Shown one piece after another: positions 34,500-47,699 of a stretch of DNA of 64,000 bases. The stretch lies in contig CM082580.2 of NCBI GenBank assembly GCA_040954595.2, positions 9,486,001 to 9,550,000 on the forward strand. The letters run 5' to 3'. The stretch comes from Balanoglossus misakiensis. Its lineage: Eukaryota > Hemichordata. The position numbers and the translations under genes were made by a program. Position 1 is the first letter of the stretch, and every line of letters starts with the position of its first letter. Under the pieces are notes generated by a model. That model did no database searches. It was not told the origin of the DNA and saw only the letters and a list, made by a program, of their open reading frames with translations.

Positions 34500-36700
34500 T
34501 GATAACTTTAGAATGTGATAACGCGTTCCTTATTTGCAATGCATACATTCAACTCAATTAGTCTCAAACAATACAGTAATTTTACCTATTCAATATTTTT
34601 TACCAAAGTATGGAATCTTAAACAATCGAGTTTTTAAAAATGCGCAATGTATGATTCTATTATCTGTCGCGAAATCCTGACTTATAGTCGTTGCAGTTAA
34701 AATCTGAAGACAAACGTCCAATGATCGGTTGCGCCATGAATCAGACTGAATGTGTTGCGCCCTCTAACTTAGAAACTCGAATTTCTAGACGTAGCAATTA
34801 AGGCTGAGTAAACTATGGCAAAAGCACACAATGGCAGCAGATCACCACCTGTTTGTGCGAAGTTGTCAATACGCGCTTCTTTTGAGATGATAGTTTACCA
34901 CACTGTTACTCCATATTATATATCCATTCGTGCGACGTGACTGAAAGATATTCGGTATATTGTCATAAAGATTGTTCATGATATGTATAGACAACGGGGG
35001 TGTTCTTACATATGATAGGAAATAATTTTTGAGTATACAGGTATCAGAACTTTGATTTATTTTACATTATTACGTTACACCAATAGATTTTGCGGCGTGT
35101 GCTTGCATGAAGATATCGTCTGATGTAGTCCATCCTAACTCGAGCAATTACTTCGTATAGTAGCCATTGGAAAATCAAGAGTAATTGCCAGGGGTAACTT
35201 CAATTTTCATCATTAGTGTTTGCTTCATTAATCCGCCATCGATAAAGAGAGACAGCGCGCCGCCAGACACACCAGACACAACGTGTTCAGTGTCCCAATC
35301 GCCCACCGTCTACTGTTAAGGTAGCGGACTACTCAGAAGTTAGAATATTGTCATTTGTCCTGATCTATATAGGCCCATATAGGCCTAGGTTTGACTTTTG
35401 TATAGATATACAATAATGGCCGTGTCATCCTGAGTGCTAACCCGTTTGCTGGGGGACTTGCTGCAGACTGTAGGTTGTGGTTTCGAATCCATTTCATTAA
35501 TATTCGTAGTATGTCACTCGCATTGACGAGTTTATGTAAATAGGGTACATGCATTTCGAGTAACATCTTTTGCCATCGCGTCTTTCCAACTCGAAGAAAC
35601 TCGTCTTATTTTCAACACCACAATTGCAAGAACTGGGTCTTCTTGCACTTTAAAGACTGACGCACAATGCAACGACGACAATTGAATTTACGTACGCGTA
35701 CCATCCTATGTTAATGTCAATATTGAGTTTCGCTGCGGACGCGTTCAGATTACGTTTCTACTGATCCACAACACGAATCAACTGTTCCAGTTATTTTACA
35801 ATTCGTCATTTGCTCTATTTGAACTTAATTTTCGTACTTGCGGTTCCATGCATCGGGGATGTACATTGTAAGTGGTTATGATGTCGAGTTAAAATACGCA
35901 TTAACGCACACACACGTGTGTAGCCTATCTGAATACGGTCGGGTCAGACAAGTGCTTTCATTTCACAAAGTACAGAGCACGCTGTCTCAATACTGTAGCC
36001 AAGAGGCTTTGTGGTTGCTTCGTGCGTAATGAACAATGCCTGCAGCGTAAAATATCATACTGACTTGTCGCGCTTCAGAGCACAGATTCGGGGAGATGTA
36101 CATGAACGGGGAATCAAATAATCAATGGAGTGATATTTCACGTACATACAGTGACGTCATCGAATGATGAAGTCAGTTTATGATGACGCAAAAGCATTAG
36201 TTTCACTTCACGCTTTCGAGTAGGGAGAAGGCATTGTCCTTTCAAGAAGCATTTGGACATGATGCAGTAAGAACTATATATTAGACGTTAAGGTAGAATG
36301 CGCCTCGAAGATAAAAGTCTTATAGACTTTTTCTAATATTTAGCTAGTTGGACACACAGTGGCACTGGTGATATTAAACTTGACATTTCACCGTGCTTCA
36401 AGGGTCCGCAAGACTGCAGTCTAGACACAGAACAAAATATACTTTAACGTTAAGCTAATTGATCTTTAACCTTGAAAATGATAACCTAAATCATAGTATT
36501 CAACAGACATCGGTACAGAAATAAAGTCAGTCCACGCAGTTGCAACTGGTCTTTAATTAATAAGGTCGTGTTCACCGAGCTCGGTCACATGTAGCGGTGT
36601 AGAGCGTTCAACCGAAATGACGCACGTTCATTTGATTGAAATTCCTTACCGCCCCCAGAAATGCCATGAAATATGTGACTGGTTTTAGCATCCGGAAAAT
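34500..36700. other. non-coding stretch
   Basis: No supported gene. At 35465-35480 TGTGGTTTCGAATCC resembles a tRNA B-box, but no matching A-box or cloverleaf is visible. A TTAAGGTAGAATG motif at 36288 resembles the start of the 29.9-kb repeat. Confidence 0.4.
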
Positions 36701-36720
36701 GAATTTCTATAGTTTCTGAC

Positions 36721-36870
36721 TGTCTTGTGTTGTCTCGCCTTGTCTTGTCTTGTCTTGTCTCGCATTGTCTTGTCTTGTCTTGTCTTGCCGTGTCGTGTCT
36801 TGTCTTGTCTTGTCTTGTCTTGTCTTGTCTTGTCTCGCCTTGTCTTGTCTTGTCTTGTCTTCTCTTGTCT
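36721..36870. repeat. (TGTCT)n pentanucleotide microsatellite
   Basis: About 150 bp of TTGTC/TGTCT repeats with a few point interruptions (CTCGCC, TGCCGTG). Confidence 0.95.
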
Positions 36871-37543
36871 GTCTGGTAACGTGTGTGTACGCGTGTGTGG
36901 GTGAGTTATAAATTGAGCGATGATATCCGGTGATTAATTTTTACCAGCGCTCATCAATGAGTCAAGAATCATTTTTCAAATCCGAAGATGCGAGTAAGGT
37001 ATTAAAATAATCATTTCCGACAATGTATACTGAACATAAATCATGTAGAGGCAGAAAATTTAAACTTGGTAAAAAATACTCGACGCTAGGTAAAATATTG
37101 CACACTGGAAAGGTTTACGTGAAAGTGTGATTGATTCGTCATAAAATTTGAGATAGATATTCTGATCGCTTCATGAATTCTTCGATGCCGAGCGTATACA
37201 GACTCTGTTGGTCGCATAATTGAATCAGTGGTATCTATGGCTTAGCATTATACGAGGGTAAAGTCTGGACAAACATTTTATATGATGGGGTCGTTAACTG
37301 TTGTAATTCACCACAAGAAGTAGTTTTCTGTGCTGTATTCCATCAATCAAATCATCCCGGCTTTAGCATCATAATCACTGCCAGAGGCACAGCTAAGTTT
37401 AGAGAATGTATGCAATCGCCAACAGTGAGATGCAACCTGGTCTGGCATTTCCATGTTTTAAGGGGGTCGTCTCATATCGTTTTGTCGTGTGTGACGTGCG
37501 TGCGTTGCCATGTATACTGAGAGAGGGTGTGTCGTCCTCATTT

Positions 37544-37730
37544 TGTGAGTGACGCATTTGAAAATTTTACGACAATAGTTTCCACCATGTCGGCTGATGT
37601 TGGAACGGTTTTGGTGTCACTGTCTTCATGTTGTGAGTGAGTGACGCATTTGAAATTTAACGACAAAAGGAGCCATCATGTCGGGGCTGGTGTTGGCGTA
37701 TTTGGAACAGTTTGGGCAATACTGTCTCTT
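37544..37730. repeat. imperfect tandem duplication, unit about 95 bp
   Basis: GTGAGTGACGCATTTGAAA...ACGACAA...CCATGTCGG...GTTGG...TTTGG...ACTGTCT appears twice, at 37544-37630 and 37632-37730. Both copies keep an ATGTCGG, but neither opens a useful frame. Confidence 0.7.
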
Positions 37731-37739
37731 CGAGTTAAG

Positions 37740-40149
37740 GTGTGGCGTCATAGGTTTCAATGGCATATACTTTAATGCACACTTCCAAGATGAATGCAGA
37801 AGGTCTATAGAATATCATTGGAAAGCCCCCGCTACGGATTTTATTCTAATTTGATCACAATTTGTAGCAACGGATGTCTTTGTTATGGTGTTCGAAGAAT
37901 GACGAAAAAAGAATAGTGTGTACACTATCTTCTTCGTGAGAAGAAACACAGAACGCATGTATTCATATCATTACAGTCATTGTGTCTTTTATCTTACTCA
38001 TCAAAGCCGTCCAAAATCTTATCGCATATGGCATATGTTTCGCCGTACATACAAGAATGAATAAACCCACTTTTGCAGCTAAACATATCTGCTGCCATTC
38101 AACAAGCCTGCGGCGCACGAAATGTTGCTGGCCTTTGAAACTTGAAAGCGCCTTGAAAAGATTCGTTGTTGCTTTTTTTCAATGCTTTCGATGGGAAACG
38201 TGACTGGAAAACCCCCTGAGATGAATAGCTGATAGTCTTTGAATGTAGGGAAATGTTGTAAAAACAGAGAAATGTACTCTGCGATAATGAATCCGTCAAC
38301 GGTGGTAGTTTAGACATTTTTTTCATACTCACTCCGAAAGAAAATTTAATCGTAAGATAGACCCTCAGTAATACCGTTGCTCCTATAATGATATTGCTTG
38401 TGCCGAACATCCAATCCCAGTAAAGTGAATTTATGATTCCTATCAACAAAATTTATCAAAAAGGGGGAAATACGTTGTATTTTTTTTACTCAGGCACAGT
38501 CTATTAATTTCCGTAGACTACATGCATATAGGTTTCGCGCGCAAGGTTGGATTTTTCTGGGGATGCAGAGGCCACACTGCAGCTGCCGAACTTGATTTGT
38601 AAGATTATTACTCGCCGATGTTCACTAATGAGTTTCCAGCATGAAATGTAGTGCGTACATTCACAGATAAACGAGGCAAAGAGTCTCCATAAACAAAAAC
38701 AGCTCGCATAGAGTCCCTTCGGAGGGAAACTACGGTTAATAGTTTTCGCGATGCCTTTGATTTCACGCGCCAAAACCAAGCACATGTGGTCGTTCATCTT
38801 TTTTTGTCGTTCGCATACGTAGTTTTGATTTTACGACCCTGAGAGTATATACACGGCAAACTCTTGTTTTGTCAAAAGTTAATGTGTTTACGCTACCCTG
38901 AACTAGGTCGAAAATAAATCATAGCCACGAGTGACAGATGGATAGTTCATTGTTGCTCGATGTTGCCTTGAAAATGAGTGATGCAAAACAAATTTAAGAC
39001 GACAATTATTTGTGGTTTCTTTCAGGGTAAGGTCAGTTCATTGAAATTCTTGTCAAATAGTGATTTTATTACCATCTGGAAGGCCATTCGTCTTTATTTG
39101 CTTCAGCTCAAATTGAAACATGACAAGTACCTGTGTAATCGGAGAGACAGGCCGCGGTAAGGAGAAAATAATCCAGGCAGAGGAAGATCTCCTATTCCTC
39201 CAAACTATATAGTTAATATCCAGCACACACGGAGGTCGGAGAAAGTGTGGATTTTCTTAGCGACTTTGGGCGATGCATACAAATTAATAGCTATAATTCG
39301 GATGGCTCGTTGAAAACCTGAAAATGGTCAATCGGCGACTGCGAGCGTGTGGTTATTACAAGATTTTGAAAACACGCCGTGAACAAGACTTTTGATTCCA
39401 TTTTTTCACGTTGATACAGTAAGACACATCACTACACGTAATGCCGCTGACTTTTTCACGTAGATTTGCCAGCCAAGCTGTGAAACGGTATACTTGACCT
39501 CGTTTAACGAAAATACGGCGTTTAACGTTGTCTACCAGTCAAGCTGTCAGCCTGTTGAACACACAGTGCACTTGATATATATGTGTATCGTTTTGAAGCA
39601 AAGTCAAGGATAGCAGTACTGGAAATCCCACGTTATCTTTTCAGCACAGTTCATGGCTGACGGTGAACTAGGTACCTGGATAAGAAATCCAATTTCTTGC
39701 ATTTCGTTAATTAGCCTTTCTTCCATCATGATTTAATTTTTCTCGGTTTAACGGTTGTAATAGCAAATTAAAGTTCCGAGAAATTTGACGTATGTTCGCT
39801 TTTTCATCTCCGTTTCACATGATTTTGCCCTGACAAAAGCCTATTAGAAATTAGGGCTTGATGCTTCTAGCATCCCGATCCCGTTGCTATGATACAGAAA
39901 TCCTAGTCATCTTTGAACATGTTGTTTCGTCATTGGATAGCGGGACTCGCTTTGCCCATCCACGCGCATGACCAGTGGCGCATGACGTAGCCATGCCCTC
40001 TCTGTGGATTCGTATCCGTGACACCTCCAGCGCCCTCATGATCAAAATGTAAACACTGTGTCTACTCACATGGATGCCCAACGTTAATTGCCTGCCACAA
40101 CGCTGCTAGAGAATCCCAGTAGCCGATCGAACGCCGGACAGAGCGAACG
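37740..40149. other. non-coding stretch upstream of the 40-kb GPCR
   Basis: No supported gene, RNA or mobile element. CpG density rises from about 39.9 kb toward the GPCR start. Confidence 0.45.
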
Positions 40150-41136
40150 ATGGCTACCTTCAACAACACAACGCTGGATAGCGACGTCGGAGCGTCCGAT
40201 GTGCGGCGTTGGGGATGGGTGGAAAGTTACAAGCTGGTCTTCGCCATTACCGGCGTATTTGGAAACAGCTTAGTGTGTGCGGTTTTCGCCCGCTTTCCCA
40301 AACTGCGAACCATCACCAACCATTTTCTGGTCAGTCTGGCAGTGGCCGACTTGATCACCTCGCTCCTGATACTGCCCTTGCCGACCCCGGCCAAGGTGCC
40401 CAAGGGGTTCAACGGCGAGCTCTACTGTCGTCTGGTGTGGTCGAACTTCTTTCTGTGGGTCTGTCTGAAGGCCTCGGTCTTCAACCTTGTCGCCGTCACC
40501 GTCGAACGCTACTACGCGCTGACGCACCCCGGCAAATATGGTCGGCTCTTCAACAGAAGTAGAACGAAAGTTGCCATCGCCCTAGTTTGGGTGTTCGCCT
40601 TCCTGCTGAACGGATTCATACCTTTCGTCATCGCAGTCGACAAGCGTACGTCTCGCTGCGGGATCGTCCGCAGCGAAACCCATTTCGAGGAAGTCTACGG
40701 AATCGTCATAATGACCGTGACGTATTTTATTCCGATCTGCACCATCATCATCGTCTACACGAGGATCTTTGTGTCGCTGAAGCGTCAGGCGCGTGTTCTC
40801 ACGCACCAACTCGCTAAGAACGGACCAGCGCTCACCTTGCTGAGAGCCAGGCAGAAGGTAGTGAAAACGCTATTTCTCGTCGTTGTGCTTTTCACGTTGT
40901 GCTGGGCACCAGACCAGGTGTGTTACCTGCTTTTTTCCTTGGGCTACTTCCCTGACTACCACCAGAGTCTCGCCTTCAAACTCTTTCTACCGTTGGCCTT
41001 CTTTAATTCATGCATCAACCCGGTCATCTACGGGTTGCGAAATAGGCAGATCAGACAGGGTTACAAGTCTTTATTTACAAAGGATTCGGCGTCTGACATG
41101 GATGCAGACACCAATGGATTTCCCTCTAGGATATAA
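40150..41136 (+). CDS. class A peptide-type GPCR, intronless
   Basis: The 328-residue single-exon receptor starts at ATG in the context GAACGATGG. The N terminus has a glycosylation site (NNTT, residues 5-8). Canonical landmarks are GN (38-39) in TM1, LAVADL (D67) in TM2, C93 and C170 for the disulfide, ERY at 119-121, CWAP at 251-254 and NPVIY at 290-294. The second intracellular loop is basic, and the third is short (KRQARVLTHQLAKNG). TM6 CWAPDQVCYLLFSLG resembles neuropeptide receptors of the galanin/allatostatin/QRFP type and related invertebrate orphan expansions. Ligand and G-protein coupling cannot be assigned. Length and lack of introns are usual for such families in invertebrate deuterostomes. 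Confidence 0.92.
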   Translation: MATFNNTTLDSDVGASDVRRWGWVESYKLVFAITGVFGNSLVCAVFARFPKLRTITNHFLVSLAVADLITSLLILPLPTPAKVPKGFNGELYCRLVWSNFFLWVCLKASVFNLVAVTVERYYALTHPGKYGRLFNRSRTKVAIALVWVFAFLLNGFIPFVIAVDKRTSRCGIVRSETHFEEVYGIVIMTVTYFIPICTIIIVYTRIFVSLKRQARVLTHQLAKNGPALTLLRARQKVVKTLFLVVVLFTLCWAPDQVCYLLFSLGYFPDYHQSLAFKLFLPLAFFNSCINPVIYGLRNRQIRQGYKSLFTKDSASDMDADTNGFPSRI

Positions 41137-41203
41137 AAAGGGCGCTATTTGACGGTTAACACTCGCGGTGTCGTCTCTGTCAATTTGTTCGCGCCCTTTT
41201 TAT
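41133..41203 (+). promoter_or_regulatory. inverted repeat spanning the GPCR stop codon
   Basis: ATAAAAAGGGCGC (41133-41145) and GCGCCCTTTTTAT (41191-41203) are perfect 13-bp reverse complements with a 45-nt loop. The TAA stop (41134-41136) is inside the left arm. It could form a 3'UTR stem in mRNA. It looks like a bacterial terminator, but the context is eukaryotic. Confidence 0.7.
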
Positions 41204-41209
41204 TACACG

Positions 41210-44200
41210 TCTTTTTATTAGACCCTTGTTGCCACACTGGATTTGGCTCGGTACAGGATACCAGAAAGCCATGTTCACACAGCGGCAGTGACGCTGGGAT
41301 AGGTACTCGCTTGCATGCGGTGATGTGCCGTGCTGTGGTTGTACGTCAGATCACCATGGATATTTCGAGGGACTTCGCACGCCTTCCTGGGACGGCGACT
41401 GCGCAAATCTGAAACCTGAACCTGGAGCATGAATAAATGAAGCAAGTAGTGATCGGAAGCAGGGTCTAAAACTTTCGTCATCCAGTTAATTCGACGCTAT
41501 ATACGATAAAATACCTTATCACGACCAGTATTGATCATCACTATTTATTGAGCACCAAAGGCGATGACTTTTAATTTCGCACATGCGCCATTACACGTTT
41601 TTTTGACATTGTGTCGTGTGATAGAACTTACAATTATCCGGTTTTTACCACGACACGGATTATGATATAGAGTTACTCGCCGAGGTAAAAGTTATGGACT
41701 TGTTAACACTGTGTGTTCACACGGCTTAATTTACACAGCGACTCGGATTGCGAAGGACACGTGTGCATTATCGGGCGATGACGACAACTTTCGACATTCG
41801 TGGTCATACGCACTTTACATTTCCGAATGCTTTATTGTAAATCACACCAAGACACTAAACACTTTCCAGCCAGACAGTATGAAACCCCTTGCACCCCGAG
41901 GAACAAACTTTGTAAGTTTTTTCTTGGATACGGAAAAAATATATCACAAGGTTTACTACTTCAACCTATATAGGACAAGGGAATGTCATCATTTATAAAA
42001 TTTACCAGCAAATTCAACTACAGCAGGGGTCGATACCGGCATATTTCTGGGGTCAAAGAATCCTCGTTATTTGAAATCCACCGACAAATTCTACCCTGGC
42101 TGCTATTGGGAATTTATCGAACTCGATGCTGATGATCACACCTATAAACTAGTCCTCGTGAATTTTATCGCGACAGAGAGTGGAGAGATGATTTATTGAT
42201 TTAGGGGTAGTCTGCTCTCAATCTGCCCTAAAGGTATATTTTCTATATTAATTCTGCTATTAACACAGACCATGACATATAGGGGAATGTCGCGACTCCG
42301 CCTATTTTGCATTAGGCAGATGCTCGGAGTTATAATGTTGCCGTCTCGTGAGATAAAAATAGTCCCGGCGCTGCATATTGAGTCCAACTGGAACGGGCAG
42401 TATATAAGTTGAACCTTTCTCTCGTCGCTAACAACCTACCTGCCTACCACCTTTCCAGCCAATGTCATGCCGCGAGACATATCATCTCTCGCTCGAACAG
42501 TAGTGACCGACTTCCGAGCTGGCTGTTCTAAGAATCCACGGGGACAAGGGATCGGCTATACACCGGTTTCCGAATTGTGTGCACGCGAGTAAACAGTGCA
42601 ACATGCAGCTAATTGGCGAGGAAATAACACGCATAATAACACACTTATCCTGAAGGAAGTCTGCCCACGCTCAACGACATTGCAGACCGTCTGTGATCAA
42701 ATAATTTCACTGAACGAGCGGCCAACAATTTGACCATATTGTTTGAGCAGTTGTGTTCACAAATGTTTGCTTTTTAAATTATTAAAAGTAAAGGCAAACC
42801 AGTCCCAGGAAATCAATGTTTATTCTGTCATTAATTTAAATGGTGGGGAAATCGTCGCCATTTTAAGTGAGATTTGAGAATTTTTACAGGGGCGGTGGCG
42901 GGAAATAATTCCTGGTTTATTGTTGCCTTTGTAATCGATCGTTACGAAGGCGTGAAAACAAGCTTTTTCATTCGTGTGTGTGCATCGCGGTTTCTATTGC
43001 GCTTGTTTGTTAATAGCTGTCCAGCAGGATTACGGCGGACACCTTTTTTAGGATGCCTATTTTATTAACCTTTAGAGATGTCGTTTGCGCGGTTCCATGT
43101 GCGGATGCATTGAAAGAAATGCCACACTGTCAGTCGTCGTTCCCGCCCTCCCGTGAAGCCTTCATAGTCAGTGCGTCACATCACAGCGCGCCGTATTTCA
43201 AAAGGACACGCTTTCATCTTCCTACACAAAGCAAACTCGTTTGAACCCATCTTTAGATGCTTAGGCGAATAAAGCCGCGCTTCTAACAGCAATTTTCTAT
43301 ACGACGCGTCCCTGCTTATGAAAAAAGCGAAAATAAGACCTCTTAGGCCACCGAGGCGAACAGCACAGTAATCAATATATGTACCTTTGCCGTGCAAGGC
43401 TCGCATCTGAAAGACCCCGATATGAATTATCGTCATCATACAAGCTTGCTTGATTATTTATTATGTTTGAAGGTTTCAGTCCCACGCTTAATTGCTTCTT
43501 ATTGGTCAAGCTAGTTTGCTCTCAAACAGAGGAAGTGTACGACCATGTAAGTTAAATAATGATACATATTTAATATCCGATACTCTAGAATATTAATTCC
43601 CGTGATACATCGCGAGCCCCATGATCATTTGCCGATGATATGTTTTATCCCCCTTAATACAGACGTGACTATACACGCCTTACAGTTCATCGGCTCGCTC
43701 TATTGAGTTTTATAATAGCGTGGCTAATATTATGGCACACAGCTATTAAAACTGAATGTATAAGGCTATCAAAGTTTTATTACTCCGAAAGTGTTAAGTT
43801 TTATGTGTTGCGGCTGTAGCAAGTTTACTTTCGTCATATAGTTTTTCAGAACTGACTGTAGAGATATGTCATTAAATACTACCACGGACAAATCGGCATC
43901 TATTGATATCGACAATCGGCTCCATCGTATATCATTTGAACCACTGGAAGGCTGTGTGATTTAGGGCTCGTTCTAGCCACAGATGTGGCGTTCGGTCCAA
44001 TTTACAGCGCTGAATAAGATAAACTCACTCAGAGAGCGCGGCGTCACCCCGTTGCCCAGGAAAGCCCTGAGTATAATGCACTGTGTTCCATATTTTGCCA
44101 ATTCCGAGTGATCGTGCTGCTCGGAAACAGAAGCCGATAATGACTTTGAATCTGATAAACGCGGCTAATCAACGAAGCTTGAAACCATAGCAATAACTTT

Positions 44201-47090
44201 ACAAAACATGAAATTGTCGAAATTATGTGGTTATGTCACCACTCCAGTGCCCTATTTACCAGACCCGTTTCTGAGAAGAAAACCGTCACGCTATAACAGT
44301 CTTCCATGGAAACACCAATTGAATCATACATACATGTAGTACCATTAGCGGCACTGTACCATTCAACACAAACCTCTATCACCATTTGTCATTGTACAGA
44401 TAGAAAATAACTACATCGTCCATTGAAGCTACCAGCACCTGTCGGAAGGCATCAGCCGCATGTACACAATACACGTTTTCAAAAGATGGAAGTGTTTTAC
44501 ACCATCGAGCTGAAAACGCATAAAATTCACTTGTCTGACAATGCATGCCTGATGTATAGGATGCTTTTAACCGAAAGGGGTGCAGTACGGGATTGGTGAC
44601 GTCATTCCTTCCGATTACCCGGAATCTTATTGAACGTGCACATTTATCGCGAAGTGCACCATGGAGCATAACGCACGTCACGGGAAACGCGTTTAGCGGG
44701 CATTTAAAAGTTGCATTTGGACCGCTTCACGGTTTCCCGCTAATTAATGAATGGTCCAACCTCAACGCCGCTTTGCAGAATCGATGCTTATACGCACTTG
44801 CTTTCAAAACTCAAGAGAATAACCCGATCAAACGCGGAGAAAGTCGAGTACGCGTATCAGAAAGTGGAACTTCTTATATTCGTTCCTCCAAGTTTCAGAA
44901 AACGCGGCTAGGTACACACATTTCTGATTGCACTAATTCGCTCTTGATTTCCGCCCTGATTTATGGCCGTGGACTTGGCGAAAGAATCCTGCACGCACTT
45001 AACCGTGTTTAGATATCCAAAATTAATACCCCCCTACTTTCACGTGAAACCATAACAAAATAAAGAGGAAAAGTCAACTGAGGCAATTCCGTGAGATTTT
45101 ATTACCCTTGTTTTCTTCGCATTATTGAATGAAATATGACAGCGTGGGGGATTTTCTCTGAATTTATAACGACACCCTAAAGAAGCCATATAGCTTCATG
45201 GCATATTGAGGTTCGGCTCATGAACTCAAAATATTTAAAAGGTCATTCAATATCGTCACCGTAAAGCCCGCAGTACAGCTGTTGTTCACCAAGATTAATC
45301 ACACCAATCAAAACGATACAGTAAATCAGACGAGAATAACGTATGCGCTCAGAACAGCGATGACAGAATAAGCCAAGATGAATGGAAATTGATCGCGCGT
45401 TTTTTTTTTTTTTTAGTGTGAGAGTTATCGTGCCAACCAGCATCTGTTTCTGCACCCAGCACAAAAAGAAATTAATAACGAGGCTGCTCACGCCTTTCAT
45501 AACGCGTCGGTCCGTCCCGAGGTTACGCGGGAATCGTTAGAAAGTGATGTATTTATTGACCGTCTCTCGGCTTGGTATTTCCTATTCAGCCCTCCGTTAC
45601 TTATTTTGAGACCGCCACATGATTTGCAGTTGGCCTCGCGTAGACCGGCGGCAAAAATACGCAACACTGCAACAAAACTATGTGTGGAGGTGAGAGATAA
45701 AACAGTCTCTTAAATTACAGAGATATATGGACTGTATCTGTTAATCCTTACATAAACTAACGTCATAAGGATCATTCTCATGAATCATGGTGTTGGCTTA
45801 TATTCACGCCTACACTAGCTTGCATCAAATGAAAAACCGAAAAATCTGAAAATTGACAGGGATATATATGTCAATATTCTGGATGGTTTTCGTCCACTGT
45901 CATACAATGCATAGCACGAGACAGCTTAGATGCAGACGATGATTGCTTCGGTGCAGGTGGCCATCGGTGTCTCTTGATGCAGCTCTCACTTCAAATAGGA
46001 AATTATTTTGTCTGCGACTAAAAATATGTCCCGTGTGTTTGCGTATTAGATTGCAGACCGTGTTTGCGTATGGCAGTCTGTGACGATAAGCAGCTGAATG
46101 AACACCAGTGCGAGTCAAATTTGTCTACTGAGGTGGTAGGGTTTCCTCGCTGAGTTAATGGACGATTAAAAAGGGACGGCTTGAGACTGTGGACCGATTT
46201 AATAGATTACTACTGGACATATCACGCAAGTGCAGGGGGGCCTGAATATACCATGGTTACTATTCATTGGATAGGTGTTATTTTCAGTTTGACGCAATAT
46301 GTAACCTTCGTGCTGTCGGAGACACCACTTGGCACATTCCGTTATCTCCAATGGAAATGCATTGAAGGCGTTTGGTAAACGATCGTCCTCGTCGTTCTTG
46401 TATCAATTTACGGAAACCTCTCGCGGTATTTACGGATCAATTGAAATCAAATAATGCAAGCCATGTTTTCTCTCCATATCAAGTGCAAATGACATTCTAA
46501 TGACGTGATTGCATTTCATGATTCCTAAAACTCCACGTTTCTCGAAAAGTCACGACGTATATGACCGGCGGGTACATGGGAATAACCGACTGACACATCG
46601 GACGCCGTTGAAAAGATACATCAGCTTCACACAGTGCAGCATTCCAAGAAAAATTCCAGTAATTCTTTCAAAGGGAATGTGCCACAGATAAAATTGTGGA
46701 GTATCCTTGTTAGTATAATATCGGTGTAAGTAATAGTGGGCTAAGTATGTAGAACGACTCCATTCACTATCCTGCGCGCGCACTCCAGAAACAAGTTTCA
46801 AGATCATAGCGCGTTTAGGTATACGTCACCTCCAATTTACATGTACGCCCATATATGGCTGACATGGTATTTGAGTATTCTTTTTTCGTGTGCGCCACCC
46901 ACTGAATATCTGTGATTGGCCAGATCTCAATTTGCCGTGGTAATTCTAGTTAAATTTGCATAGGTGACCGTATACCCTTCAGCTGATGACTTTGTGACTT
47001 TCCCGGAAACGAACTGACAAACGCGTCAGTCGCAGAAATGACAAGAACTCTTAGTTAGGACCATTTCGTAACAAGTCGCCGGAGACCAAC
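41210..47090. other. non-coding stretch
   Basis: About 5.9 kb with no supported gene. TATATAAG at 42401 could be a TATA box but is followed only by a 13-residue frame. A 139-residue plus-strand frame at 44593-45012 begins at GTG, has no family signature and is within chance expectation. Confidence 0.4.
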
Positions 47091-47163
47091 ATGGAGCAGT
47101 TTTATTTACGAATCCTTTTTTTTCTGTCTGTCTATATGATGTCGTGTTTGCTGTACGGCACCA
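47091..47163 (+). CDS. first exon encoding a signal peptide
   Basis: ATG in the context ACCAACATGG opens MEQFYLRILFFLSVYM and continues hydrophobic (MSCLLYG) for 24 codons plus one base. It ends at a good donor, GGCACCA|GTAAGTTG. This is typical of a first exon carrying only a signal peptide (or anchor) of a secreted or membrane protein on the plus strand. The next exon must start in phase 1. One possibility is the segment after ACATTCAG at about 47569 (GFDVRFSIPAGAYVWELVDF, ending in a stop at 47679), but its acceptor is weak. Confidence 0.5.
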
Positions 47164-47568
47164 GTAAGTTGACCTAATTAAGTTTCGCATTGATTAAATC
47201 ACGTCGGAACGTAAAATAATACGACAGGGCTAACAAAGATGTGTGAAATTCAAATTATATTTCTGTCAGAATCAATCTTGTCAAAATTGGCGGCGGCTAT
47301 GTACACATATAATATAGGAGACTCTGGGGCCATGTCTCGCATTTGTTCAGCGGAATACACGCTCAGTGATATATGACACCAATTGCGTGATTAATATTTT
47401 TTTGCTTTGATTGGTAATGAGTGACATAAAATATATATATCGCATGTTGCTGTCCTTAAAAAGCCGGTGACCCTATACTCTATATGTCGATGGAACATGC
47501 ACATATTTTGCAATTACCAGTCTCTGTTTACTTTACAATCTAAAATAAACATTGACGAGGAACATTCA

Positions 47569-47679
47569 GATGGTTTTGATGTCCGCTTCTCGATCCCTGC
47601 CGGAGCGTATGTCTGGGAGCTGGTCGACTTTAATAGCGGCAGTTGTGTGATGGGAACGGCGACTAAACACCTAATGTGA
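47569..47679 (+). CDS. possible terminal exon after 47.09 kb
   Basis: A short frame, GFDVRFSIPAGAYVWELVDF then NSGSCVMGTATKHLM-stop, has a protein-like composition. An AG at the right phase precedes it. The acceptor tract is poor, while the nearby stronger acceptor (TTTTGCAATTACCAG, 47520) gives the wrong phase. Joined to the 47.09-kb exon it would make a secreted peptide of about 60 residues. Weakly supported. Confidence 0.2.
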   Translation, partial: DGFDVRFSIPAGAYVWELVDFNSGSCVMGTATKHLM

Positions 47680-47699
47680 AGTTACGAGCAAAGGAAATG

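Noticed and set aside
35390-35495. tRNA gene or tRNA-derived SINE
   Set aside because: Only a B-box-like GGTTTCGAATCC with an extra T; no A-box, acceptor stem or other copies seen.
41133-41203. Rho-independent terminator
   Set aside because: It has the stem and T-run look, but all other evidence is eukaryotic; described instead as a 3'UTR inverted repeat.
44593-45012. 139-codon plus-strand frame
   Set aside because: It begins with GTG, not ATG, has no signature or splice support, and about one such frame is expected by chance.
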